Shown here piece after piece: positions 15,127 to 22,403 of a stretch of 22,403 nt of DNA. The stretch covers positions 699 to 23,101 of the forward strand of contig NZ_DLMO01000117.1 of the NCBI RefSeq assembly GCF_002479325.1, read 5' to 3'. Source of the DNA: Brevundimonas sp. UBA7534. Lineage in GTDB: Bacteria > Pseudomonadota > Alphaproteobacteria > Caulobacterales > Caulobacteraceae. Made by a program: the position numbers and the translations under genes. The notes under the pieces were generated by a model, which ran no database searches, was not told the DNA's origin, and was given only the letters and a program-made list of their open reading frames with translations. Positions within the stretch are counted from its first letter, which is position 1, and every line of letters starts with the position of its first letter.

Positions 15127-18100
15127 GCCCCGAAGAAGGCCTCGAGCGCACGTCGGCTGACCGAGGACTCAACCAGCGAGTCCGCCATCACATCGCTGGA
15201 CTGATGAACGCATCCACGGCAGCCGTCGACACACAGCGGCGCGGCGAGCCGGTAGGCCTGATCCGCCAGACGCGCCTCCGGGCTGAAGGCGCCCTCGCCG
15301 ACGTCGTCCAGGGTCTGGTAGGCCGTATACAGCCGGGACAGAGGCGTCTCACCGCCTTGCTGGGCCCTCGCCACCGCCGCTCCGGCGATCTCCCAGTCAA
15401 GCGGCGGGCGCCCGCGTGCAATCATGATCTCGTCTCGCAGGGCGCGCAGTTCCGCCGCCAGATCATAGAAGGTCACGGGCTCCGCCGAGACCGTCTCGAC
15501 GTCGAAGAGAATCCGGACGACCGATGCTGGCGGCGATTCGAGCCGACCGCTCAATGCTTCGCCGATCGAACGCAGGACCCGAGGATCCCGCGGGTCCTGC
15601 GCACGCCAGGCGGTATGCTGATCCGACATCCCCCAGAACCGCTCAACCAGCGCATCTTCCTCGGCGTTCGGACATGCGGCGATGAAGCCGCCGGCCCAGA
15701 GCGCCCGAACCTCGTCCCATGACGTCTCGACCGCGCGGATCGTACCGTCGCCGTGGGCGCCGGCCTCGCAGACCGTAACGAGGTCGTCCGTCTGATCGAA
15801 CTGCAGCGGCAGGCGCGCATGGAACAACAGCCGCCGATCATCGCCCTGCCCCACATGGGACACCAGTCGCCGCAGGCGGATCGCCAATCCGTGAAGCACC
15901 AGGCTTCTGAGATGGCTCCGGACCGCCTCCGGGCGCTCGGCCTCCGCGAGCGCCCGGGTCACCACCTCTCGCATGGCGTCCGACGCGAAGGCCTCGGCGG
16001 CCCGCGCGACGCGCGTCGGCGTCATCAGGGGGTGATGGGCGAAACACTGCTGACGGGCTTCCTCGAACAGAGACGCCAGTCGATCGCCTGACCAGAACCG
16101 GGAGAGTCGGAGCAGCTTGGCCCTGAGATCTGGAACCTCGCCGATCGCGGCGATGAGGTTGGCGCCCCGCTCGGCTTCATAGCCATCCAGCCCCGCCCCC
16201 CGCGCCATGGACTCCACGAAGAAGCGCAGGGCCTGGCGTCGCCTCCAAACCAGGTCCTGTTCAAGGGCGCCAGGGCCCGAGAGTTGCGCTTCGACGAAGG
16301 CGTCCAGGGCCGCACCGTCCACCTGGACCTGCAGACCCTCGGTCTCGGCGACAAAGCCATGGAGCAAGGGCGCACGGGTGTCGGGATGGACGAAGGTCTG
16401 GGCGATCGCGACCGGATCGACCTCGGGATCGGCGAATTTCACGAGGGCGTCCGCGCCCCAATAAACCCTTGCGGCGCTGAGGCCTGATCCGCCCTGACCG
16501 ACGGCGTCGCCGCTGAAAACGGCGACGGACTGGACGCCCCGGCCCAGGTCGGGGCCGAGGACGCGGCCGCGTTCAGGCGCGGCTGACACCGTAACAAAAC
16601 CCCGGAGATCTCCCCGGCTGTCATGGTTGAGTTCGGTTCCGCCCGTTGTCACAGGCCCCGCCGGCGCGGAGACGCCGTCGCCAAACCGGGCTTCGGCATT
16701 CCAGAATGACCCCGCCATCCAGCCGATCTTGTTCAGAGTGACCGAGATCGGCCGGCACAAATCCGGCGAAAGCCCCTCCAGAGCGCCTCGCACATCCTTC
16801 GGCAAACTTGCCAGCACAGCGGCCGAGTCCGCCCCGAGCGACGTGAACTCGGCCGTCGCATAGTCCGCATGATCAAACCAGGGCGCGCGGCCTTGATGGG
16901 GCTCGCGCCAATGCACAGCCCGCGGTTCGAAACGACGCGTGGCATTGCCAGGAGCCAGCGTCGAAAGGGCCAGACTGATATCCTGACGGGCCCCGCCATG
17001 GACGTCCACGCCCGTCACATCGATGGTCGGCAGATTGATGCTGTCGAAGAGCGCATTGGGGGCCCAGGCCAACTGGCTCCGGGCCCTGGAGAGCGACGGC
17101 CCGTCAAACACCACGTCGGCGGTCGCCGCTCGCCAGAAGTCGTCGACGCCCGATAGGCCGAAGCCGGACCAGACATCGTCGCCAAAGACCGCCTCGACTA
17201 GGTCGCCGCCGGCCATCAGGGCGTCAGGTTCGACCCGACCGTCCGGCGACAGCGCCGGTCGCGAAACGCCCCGCTCCCATCGCGCCAATCCGTCCATAAG
17301 CGTCGAGAGCGCCTGGCCGCGCCTGACGAAGGCGTTGCCGATGTTGAGGGGCACGTCGAAGCCGACAGGGGAGATCATCTCTTCGGGCCGCCGGAACCAC
17401 CAGGCGTCCCGGGGCGAATAGAGCGACAAGGTCACGGCCGTATTCGGTCGATCGTCGACGCCGCGCCCGCCACGCCCCTTGCGCTGGATGAAGCTGGCGA
17501 GGTTCTGGGGCGCGTAATGCTGATAAACCAGAGTGATGTCCGGATCATCGTAGCCAACCTCGAGGGATGAGGTGGCGAATACGACGTCGGAGCCCTTGAT
17601 CAGCGATTCCGCCTCGCTGCTCGTCCCCGAATAGATCGGGCTTCCCGCGACCTTCAACGGCCGGCCCGGAGGGGCGACGCCATGAGCCGAGTGTTGCCGC
17701 TCGTCGTTCGCGGCGAACCACCAGCACTCACCGTCGGAGAAACGATCGCAGCCGATCGGATCCTTGCAGCAGGCGGTCTGCGGATCGCCCGCGGGGTCCT
17801 CGCCGAAATCCACCGTCCTGAACGCGGCGAGCTCGCGCCCTTCCTCGGCGTCGACGAAGGCGCCGTGCAGTCGCCGCATCTTGTCGATCGAGTCGAAGAA
17901 GACCAGGGACCTGTACCCTCCCTCAACTCCGGTCCTGCGCCGAACGCTATGTCCCAGACACATCAGGCTCTGGATCGTCGTCGAGGCGCCGCTGATGTCG
18001 GATCCGCGCGACTCGATCTCGGGTTGGATGAAGTAGAAATACTCGCGGCCCCGAGGATTGACCTCGCTCTCGCCCACTTCAGGTCGGACGATGCCAACCT

Positions 18101-21100
18101 CGCCTCGTCCGACGAGCCGACCCCACGCCCCCGCGGGATCGCCGATCGTGGCGCTCATCCCGACCATGACCATCGGGCCTTGTGACGGCATGTTGGTTTC
18201 GACCCGGCCGGCCAGACGGCGCAGGGTCCAACCGACCTGCGATCCGTGAATGTGGGTGTAGAGGTGGATTTCGTCCGCCAGCAGGACACGGGGCGGCGCA
18301 AAGTCGGCGTCGTCGCCGAACAGCCGCCCGTACTCGGGATTGTGCATCCACTGATGAAGACTGTCGGTCGTGGGCAGAAAGATCGCTGGCGGTCGCGTCT
18401 TCATCAGCGACTTGGACCCGACCCAGCCGTTGTACCGCCAGTCCCCGGACCCGCACACAAGGGCGTCAACGCCGTCGTCACCGTCGCCCACACGCAAAGT
18501 CAGGACGCCGCCGCAGCGCGGGCAGGTGAAGAACGGGAAGACAAACGCTCCCGCACCGGCGGGCTGCCAGTCCCGGGCCGTTTCCGGGTGCATGGCGTCG
18601 AATGATTGAGGCACGGCGCCGACCTGCAATCCAAGGGTCAGCAACGGCAGGCCAGGCGTTTCGGCGCAGGCCGCCAGATACTCGGCCAGTCGCTGCGCCT
18701 GGTTCGCCGCCAGACGGATCCGGGGATAGGCTAGGATCGCCCGAACGCCCTGGATGCCGGCCATCCTGTCCGCCATGGCTCCGGCGATGATGGGGAGCAC
18801 CGCCGCCTCGGTCTTTCCGGAGCCGGTGTCCGCCGCGATGGCGATCGATGACCCGCCCTCCCCGTTCCAGGCGTCCAGGATCCCGCCAAGGCCTCGAGCC
18901 TGAAAGCCCGCCAGGGCCGCCCGATCTCCCCAAAGCCGTTCAAGCGTCTCCCGGAGCCCCGCCAGGGCTCGAACCTGCAACGGTCCGCGCCCCGCGGACG
19001 CGTCTTCAAGGACTGTCGCGAGATGTTGATCCCGCGTGGGCTTGGCCCGCGTGCGGAGCTCCACTTTCAGGCTGCGCGTCAGATAGGGGCGCCGTCCTGC
19101 GTCGTCCGATCTGAACCTTTGCTTCACATGGCGGAGCTCGCGGGCGAGTTCCGCCATTCGCGAGCGCAGGCGCGAGCCGTCCGCCATCATCAGATGGCCG
19201 TTCGCCTCCAGACGCGACACGGATGCGGTCGCCTCCCCAAGGGTCAGCCCGCTCAGCCGCATTAGGTCGTTCATCGACGTCCAGTTGTCGAAGACGCCGA
19301 AGTTCAGCCGGCCCGTCTCGAAATCTTCTAGCGCGTTGAGCACCCGATAGTCGTCATCGGACAGACGCGCTTCCGGATCCGGAGGCGCGACTTCTTCGGC
19401 CACGTCCTGATCCACCATCTCGACGGCGATGCTTTTGTTGAGCGGCACGAGCCGCACCAAGCCTTCGGCTTCCAGTCGATGGATGATGGGCAGGAGGGCG
19501 TCTCCTTCCCCCGTCGTCATCCAGCCGAAGCGATCTCTCACCCTGTTGTAGAAGGCATGCCGGCCGCTTCGTGCGTCACGCACCACGCCCGGCAGCCTCT
19601 GCCGAACGGTGTCTTCATCGGCCGCGAACACCCGACGCTGGGCGTCAAACGGACGCGCGGCCCAGAACGGGCCAAACTGTCCGTCAATCCGGTCCAGGGA
19701 AACCCATCCCATCAGGTGGAGCAGTCGCGCTTGCTCGAAGGGATCCCGCGGCATCGCAAGGGCCTTGCGGACCTTGGATAGGGCAGCCGAACCGTAGCCG
19801 TCCCTGGACGCCACGTCGCGTATGCCCGCCAGAACGACCTCCAGCTCCGGGGTCATCTCTACCGGGGCCGCCTCGACGATAGGGTCTTCGCGCGAGATGA
19901 ACTCGGGCGCTTCGCCGTCGAACGCCTTGACCCGAACCTCGAGATGGATCGCGCGCCCGCTCGGTGCCGCAGTTTCGATCTGGGTGAGTTCGCCACACTC
20001 GAACACGAACTTGCGCAGGAGCTCGGCCTTGTCGACGATCTCCTGCTCGGCGGGTGTGATCTCGACGAGCCGACGGCTGATCAGGACGATCAATTTGGTT
20101 TTGGCTCGGGTGGTGGCGACGTTCAGCCGCTCCGGGGAGAATATGAAATCGCCCTCGACCAGGGCGAATTCGGAATCCGCAACGCAGTAAGAGAGAATGA
20201 CGGCGTCACGCTCCTTGCCCTGGATGCGATCAACGGTTTCGACAAAGGCATTGTCCTTGAGTCTGCGGGGTAGTGCCGCGCGGATGGCCGCGTTCTGCGC
20301 GCGGTGCGGACTGACGATCGCCAGTCCTTCAGCCCAGAAGGCTTCGACGCTTCGGGTCTCCCCGGCGCTGTCAACGGCGCGTTCTAACAGAGCTTCCGCG
20401 AGCCGGGCCGTCAGCACCGCTTCAAAGGGATTGGAGGTCGAGGCCGAGGGGCCGTCGTGGAGCAGAACAACGATCGGATAGGCCGGGTCGAGCGCGATCC
20501 GGGCGATCGAGTCCAGCCCTGCCTCCCAATCCGGCGTCAGGGCCAAACGCTCGTCCGGTGCCGCCGAGACATAGGTGTCGTCGTAGAAGTTGGCCTGGGC
20601 GAACTCGGTAAGCGGCGCATTGAGACGGAAGGTCTCCTCGAGCGCGAACTCGGCGACCGAAGCCGATTTCAAGAAAGCATAAAGGGACCCGCCGAGATCC
20701 CGCCCGGACGCTTCCGTCGGCCGCGCCGCCCGAATGGGCGGCAGCTGACGATCGTCTCCCGCCACGACCAGTCGGCACCCCTTCGCCATTCCCGCCAGGG
20801 CCATCAACCCCTGGCCGAGAACGACCTGCGAGGCTTCGTCGATGCAGATCAGGTCGAATAGGGGGGCGGTCATCTTGCTGTCGCCTCCAGGCGCCTTTCC
20901 CGTGCCCAGCAACCGGTAGAGGGACCAGATGGTCCCGCCCACCACCACGCGACCGCTCGCGATCTGCGCGAGGACGTCGTCCTCATCCCCCGCCTGGACA
21001 TGACGGATACCCGCCGGCAGACCCCCTGCGGGCGGTGCCCCGTAATAGATCGGCTCGGGCGCCTCGGGGTCGTGCACCGCCTGACGCTTCGCCACGCCCT

Positions 21101-21437
21101 CCAGGACGTTGACCACAGCGTTCCGGGTGAAGGCGCTGACGAAGACCCTGCCCGGCCGGGTCTTGTGCTGGCGCGCGATCGCGTAGGCCACGATCAGCCA
21201 CGACAGGAGGTGCGTCTTGCCCGTGCCGGGCGGACCGAGGATGAGGCCGACACGATTTCGCGCCAGACCCCGCCAGGCCGCCTCCTGCGCGGGTCTCAGA
21301 GCGCGATCGCCCGAGGCCTCAATGGACGGAATCGCGACCGCCTCCAGCGCGGCGAGCCAGACCTCCGGATCCGTGACTGTCGCGGAGAAGTCCGCCGGCG
21401 ACCGGAGAAAGTCGAGGATGTCCGATTTGACCGTCAT
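15123..21437 (-). CDS. dpdJ: Giant DpdJ-like protein: SF1 (Upf1/Dna2-like) helicase fused to SF2 helicase with DUF1998-like tail
   Basis: 2104 aa from the ATG at 21437 (GGGAG 7 bases upstream, ATGA overlap with the upstream gene). Two motor cores are visible. SF1, about 45-460: Walker A 'GPPGTGKT' (68-75), 'ICIDEASQ' (197-204), 'GDDRQLPP' (227-234), 'VDRIQGKERDAVI' (402-414), 'NVATTRAKTKLIVL' (439-452). SF2, about 800-1330: 'ADTGSGKTEA' (869-878), DEIH (1055-1058), SAT (1095-1097), 'SSLEVGYDD' near 1290 and a Q-x-x-GRGGRG motif VI near 1320. Between them lie segments that look like winged helices (about 640-760). Cysteines C972, C975 and C995, a cluster near 1221-1238, and a final C2069, C2073, C2076 with 'GCRGCVH' recall the DUF1998 tail of YprA/DrmB-type helicases. 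The SF2 part fits DpdJ of Dpd islands; the N-terminal SF1 motor is an addition. No nuclease motif was seen. Confidence 0.8.
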   Translation of the reverse strand: MTVKSDILDFLRSPADFSATVTDPEVWLAALEAVAIPSIEASGDRALRPAQEAAWRGLARNRVGLILGPPGTGKTHLLSWLIVAYAIARQHKTRPGRVFVSAFTRNAVVNVLEGVAKRQAVHDPEAPEPIYYGAPPAGGLPAGIRHVQAGDEDDVLAQIASGRVVVGGTIWSLYRLLGTGKAPGGDSKMTAPLFDLICIDEASQVVLGQGLMALAGMAKGCRLVVAGDDRQLPPIRAARPTEASGRDLGGSLYAFLKSASVAEFALEETFRLNAPLTEFAQANFYDDTYVSAAPDERLALTPDWEAGLDSIARIALDPAYPIVVLLHDGPSASTSNPFEAVLTARLAEALLERAVDSAGETRSVEAFWAEGLAIVSPHRAQNAAIRAALPRRLKDNAFVETVDRIQGKERDAVILSYCVADSEFALVEGDFIFSPERLNVATTRAKTKLIVLISRRLVEITPAEQEIVDKAELLRKFVFECGELTQIETAAPSGRAIHLEVRVKAFDGEAPEFISREDPIVEAAPVEMTPELEVVLAGIRDVASRDGYGSAALSKVRKALAMPRDPFEQARLLHLMGWVSLDRIDGQFGPFWAARPFDAQRRVFAADEDTVRQRLPGVVRDARSGRHAFYNRVRDRFGWMTTGEGDALLPIIHRLEAEGLVRLVPLNKSIAVEMVDQDVAEEVAPPDPEARLSDDDYRVLNALEDFETGRLNFGVFDNWTSMNDLMRLSGLTLGEATASVSRLEANGHLMMADGSRLRSRMAELARELRHVKQRFRSDDAGRRPYLTRSLKVELRTRAKPTRDQHLATVLEDASAGRGPLQVRALAGLRETLERLWGDRAALAGFQARGLGGILDAWNGEGGSSIAIAADTGSGKTEAAVLPIIAGAMADRMAGIQGVRAILAYPRIRLAANQAQRLAEYLAACAETPGLPLLTLGLQVGAVPQSFDAMHPETARDWQPAGAGAFVFPFFTCPRCGGVLTLRVGDGDDGVDALVCGSGDWRYNGWVGSKSLMKTRPPAIFLPTTDSLHQWMHNPEYGRLFGDDADFAPPRVLLADEIHLYTHIHGSQVGWTLRRLAGRVETNMPSQGPMVMVGMSATIGDPAGAWGRLVGRGEVGIVRPEVGESEVNPRGREYFYFIQPEIESRGSDISGASTTIQSLMCLGHSVRRRTGVEGGYRSLVFFDSIDKMRRLHGAFVDAEEGRELAAFRTVDFGEDPAGDPQTACCKDPIGCDRFSDGECWWFAANDERQHSAHGVAPPGRPLKVAGSPIYSGTSSEAESLIKGSDVVFATSSLEVGYDDPDITLVYQHYAPQNLASFIQRKGRGGRGVDDRPNTAVTLSLYSPRDAWWFRRPEEMISPVGFDVPLNIGNAFVRRGQALSTLMDGLARWERGVSRPALSPDGRVEPDALMAGGDLVEAVFGDDVWSGFGLSGVDDFWRAATADVVFDGPSLSRARSQLAWAPNALFDSINLPTIDVTGVDVHGGARQDISLALSTLAPGNATRRFEPRAVHWREPHQGRAPWFDHADYATAEFTSLGADSAAVLASLPKDVRGALEGLSPDLCRPISVTLNKIGWMAGSFWNAEARFGDGVSAPAGPVTTGGTELNHDSRGDLRGFVTVSAAPERGRVLGPDLGRGVQSVAVFSGDAVGQGGSGLSAARVYWGADALVKFADPEVDPVAIAQTFVHPDTRAPLLHGFVAETEGLQVQVDGAALDAFVEAQLSGPGALEQDLVWRRRQALRFFVESMARGAGLDGYEAERGANLIAAIGEVPDLRAKLLRLSRFWSGDRLASLFEEARQQCFAHHPLMTPTRVARAAEAFASDAMREVVTRALAEAERPEAVRSHLRSLVLHGLAIRLRRLVSHVGQGDDRRLLFHARLPLQFDQTDDLVTVCEAGAHGDGTIRAVETSWDEVRALWAGGFIAACPNAEEDALVERFWGMSDQHTAWRAQDPRDPRVLRSIGEALSGRLESPPASVVRILFDVETVSAEPVTFYDLAAELRALRDEIMIARGRPPLDWEIAGAAVARAQQGGETPLSRLYTAYQTLDDVGEGAFSPEARLADQAYRLAAPLCVDGCRGCVHQSSDVMADSLVESSVSRRALEAFFGA

Positions 21438-22378
21438 GCCGTCGCTCCCGCCCCGAGATAATTGAGGAAGGCCTCGGACTTTCCGGTGTTGAGATCCAGG
21501 AAGGTCTTGTCGAGCCACCAGTCGTCTTCGCCCGCGCGCCGTCTGACCTCCTGGAAGAGCGGGCTGTCGAACGTGCCCTTGAACATGGACACTCGCACAA
21601 AGCTCGCGCCATCGCCTGGCCTCGGCGATCTCAGTTCACAACCCATGGACGGCCAGAGCCGGGGATCGAGCACCAGGTCCGGTTCGCCGTCGGACAGGAC
21701 GACGCCAAAGGTCCCCGGGGCGATGTCGACATCAAGCGCATCGCCTCTGGCCACGAAATGCAGATCGACCTTATGCCCTTGCGCGGGCGACACATTGACG
21801 AGCCGCATGGGTCCCAGGGCGCGGCCGACGTCCCGTCGCGCGGATTTGGACTGGGCCAGACGGATCAAGGTCTCCAGCAGCCCCGCCCTGTTCTCCAGTA
21901 GCTCGAAGGCGCGAAGAAGATCGAGATCGCCGGCGTCCAGCGGGTCGAAGCTCTCCTGAAGCCTGAAGGCCTTCTTGTTCAGTCGAAGGAGCGGGCCCGC
22001 GTCCGCCGCCAGTCGAGCGCGGTGCTGTTCAAGCAGCCACTCTGTGACGCCTCTCAGGCTGACCAGTCGCGCCATGACGTCCTCCCTGATCACCTCGACG
22101 CCCGGGAAGCCCGCGCGGCCCTCGCGCAAACCGCGGCTGACCTCAATCGATAGCAGGGCGGAGAAGGGTCGCTGGAACGGCTCGACCGGCGTATAGGGCG
22201 TCAGGTCCGCCCCGGCTTCGACGAGCGCTCCGCTGACCTGACGAAGGTCATATGAGACGGTGACCGGCAGGGCGAACAGTGTCTCGACGACGCTGCGCAC
22301 CGCGGTGGCCGGGAGGTGCTGCATGCCGCGGAACTCTGGTTCGGGCACGATCTCCTCGGGTGGAAACAGCCGCACCAT
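21434..22378 (-). CDS. Unknown protein coupled to the DpdJ-like helicase, possibly 5'-truncated by the window
   Basis: 314 aa from the ATG at 22378. I do not recognise the family. It is soluble-looking, with no membrane segment and no P-loop or nuclease motif. The middle (about 95-200) is helical and Leu/Arg-rich. The last 120 residues are strand-rich with aromatic ends ('EDDWWLDKTFLDLNTGKSEA' near the C-terminus). Its stop overlaps the helicase start as ATGA, so the two are co-translated and are good candidates for partners. Upstream of this ATG the frame stays open to the window edge (at least eight codons) and the ribosome-binding site is weak (a G-run 9 bases away). The true start may therefore lie outside. 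Alternatively, a TGA in another frame five bases upstream could be the end of a preceding gene. Confidence 0.65.
   Translation of the reverse strand: MVRLFPPEEIVPEPEFRGMQHLPATAVRSVVETLFALPVTVSYDLRQVSGALVEAGADLTPYTPVEPFQRPFSALLSIEVSRGLREGRAGFPGVEVIREDVMARLVSLRGVTEWLLEQHRARLAADAGPLLRLNKKAFRLQESFDPLDAGDLDLLRAFELLENRAGLLETLIRLAQSKSARRDVGRALGPMRLVNVSPAQGHKVDLHFVARGDALDVDIAPGTFGVVLSDGEPDLVLDPRLWPSMGCELRSPRPGDGASFVRVSMFKGTFDSPLFQEVRRRAGEDDWWLDKTFLDLNTGKSEAFLNYLGAGATA
21445..21449 (-). promoter_or_regulatory. Ribosome-binding site deciding the dpdJ-like start
   Basis: GGGAG on the minus strand, 7 bases before the ATG at 21437, inside the end of the upstream gene. It supports this start over an in-frame ATG 27 codons further up, whose extra residues have no conserved look. 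Confidence 0.65.
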
Positions 22379-22403
22379 GTTCAGCAGCCCCCCGCGGATC
22401 CTC

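Noticed and set aside
1..22403. CRISPR array, tRNA/rRNA genes, insertion sequences, integrase or att repeats
   Set aside because: No regular repeat-spacer pattern, no cloverleaf, and no transposase or integrase motif seen by eye; island ends are not within the window.

Overview
The window is GC-rich throughout and reads like an alphaproteobacterial genome (Caulobacterales or Sphingomonadales style codon and protein composition). That is an impression from composition only; there is no rRNA, tRNA or taxonomic marker gene. Almost all of it is one defence island of the Dpd type, which replaces guanine in DNA with a 7-deazaguanine derivative and carries associated restriction genes. Recognition rests on a DpdA-type DNA transglycosylase beside DGQHR (DndB/ParB-like) proteins, a YaaA/DUF6884-like protein, three preQ0 biosynthesis genes and a set of large NTPases.

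Layout. Left edge, minus strand: queE (1364-2014), then a 408-residue helix-turn-helix-like protein (107-1333). A divergent control region (about 2015-2204) holds phased AAACTG repeats and two inverted repeats. Plus strand, modification half: a dpdC-like gene, a first DGQHR gene (dpdB-like), dpdA, a second DGQHR gene, queD and queC. These are mostly joined by 4-base ATGA/GTGA overlaps. An 86-base gap with a good ribosome-binding site then starts the plus-strand restriction half: dpdF (RecQ-like helicase), dpdG, dpdH (large ATPase) and a 232-residue helical protein in the dpdI position. All of these are again coupled by 4-base overlaps. Right edge, minus strand and convergent: a 314-residue protein of unknown function coupled to a giant 2104-residue DpdJ-like protein. 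The DpdJ-like gene ends tail-to-tail with the plus operon on a shared CTAG.

How it should work (established for the families, inferred here). QueD, QueE and QueC make preQ0 from the product of a GTP cyclohydrolase (folE is not in the window, so it is presumably elsewhere). DpdA, aided by the DGQHR protein(s), exchanges guanine for preQ0 in DNA. The DpdC-like protein would convert the nitrile to the amide (dADG). The DpdF to DpdJ NTPases would attack or exclude unmodified DNA.

Most unusual points: two DGQHR paralogues flank dpdA; an entire Upf1/Dna2-like SF1 helicase is fused in front of the DpdJ-type SF2 helicase; the QueD copy has serine where the catalytic cysteine of the family should be; and no dpdD, dpdE or dpdK (PLD nuclease) is visible within the window.
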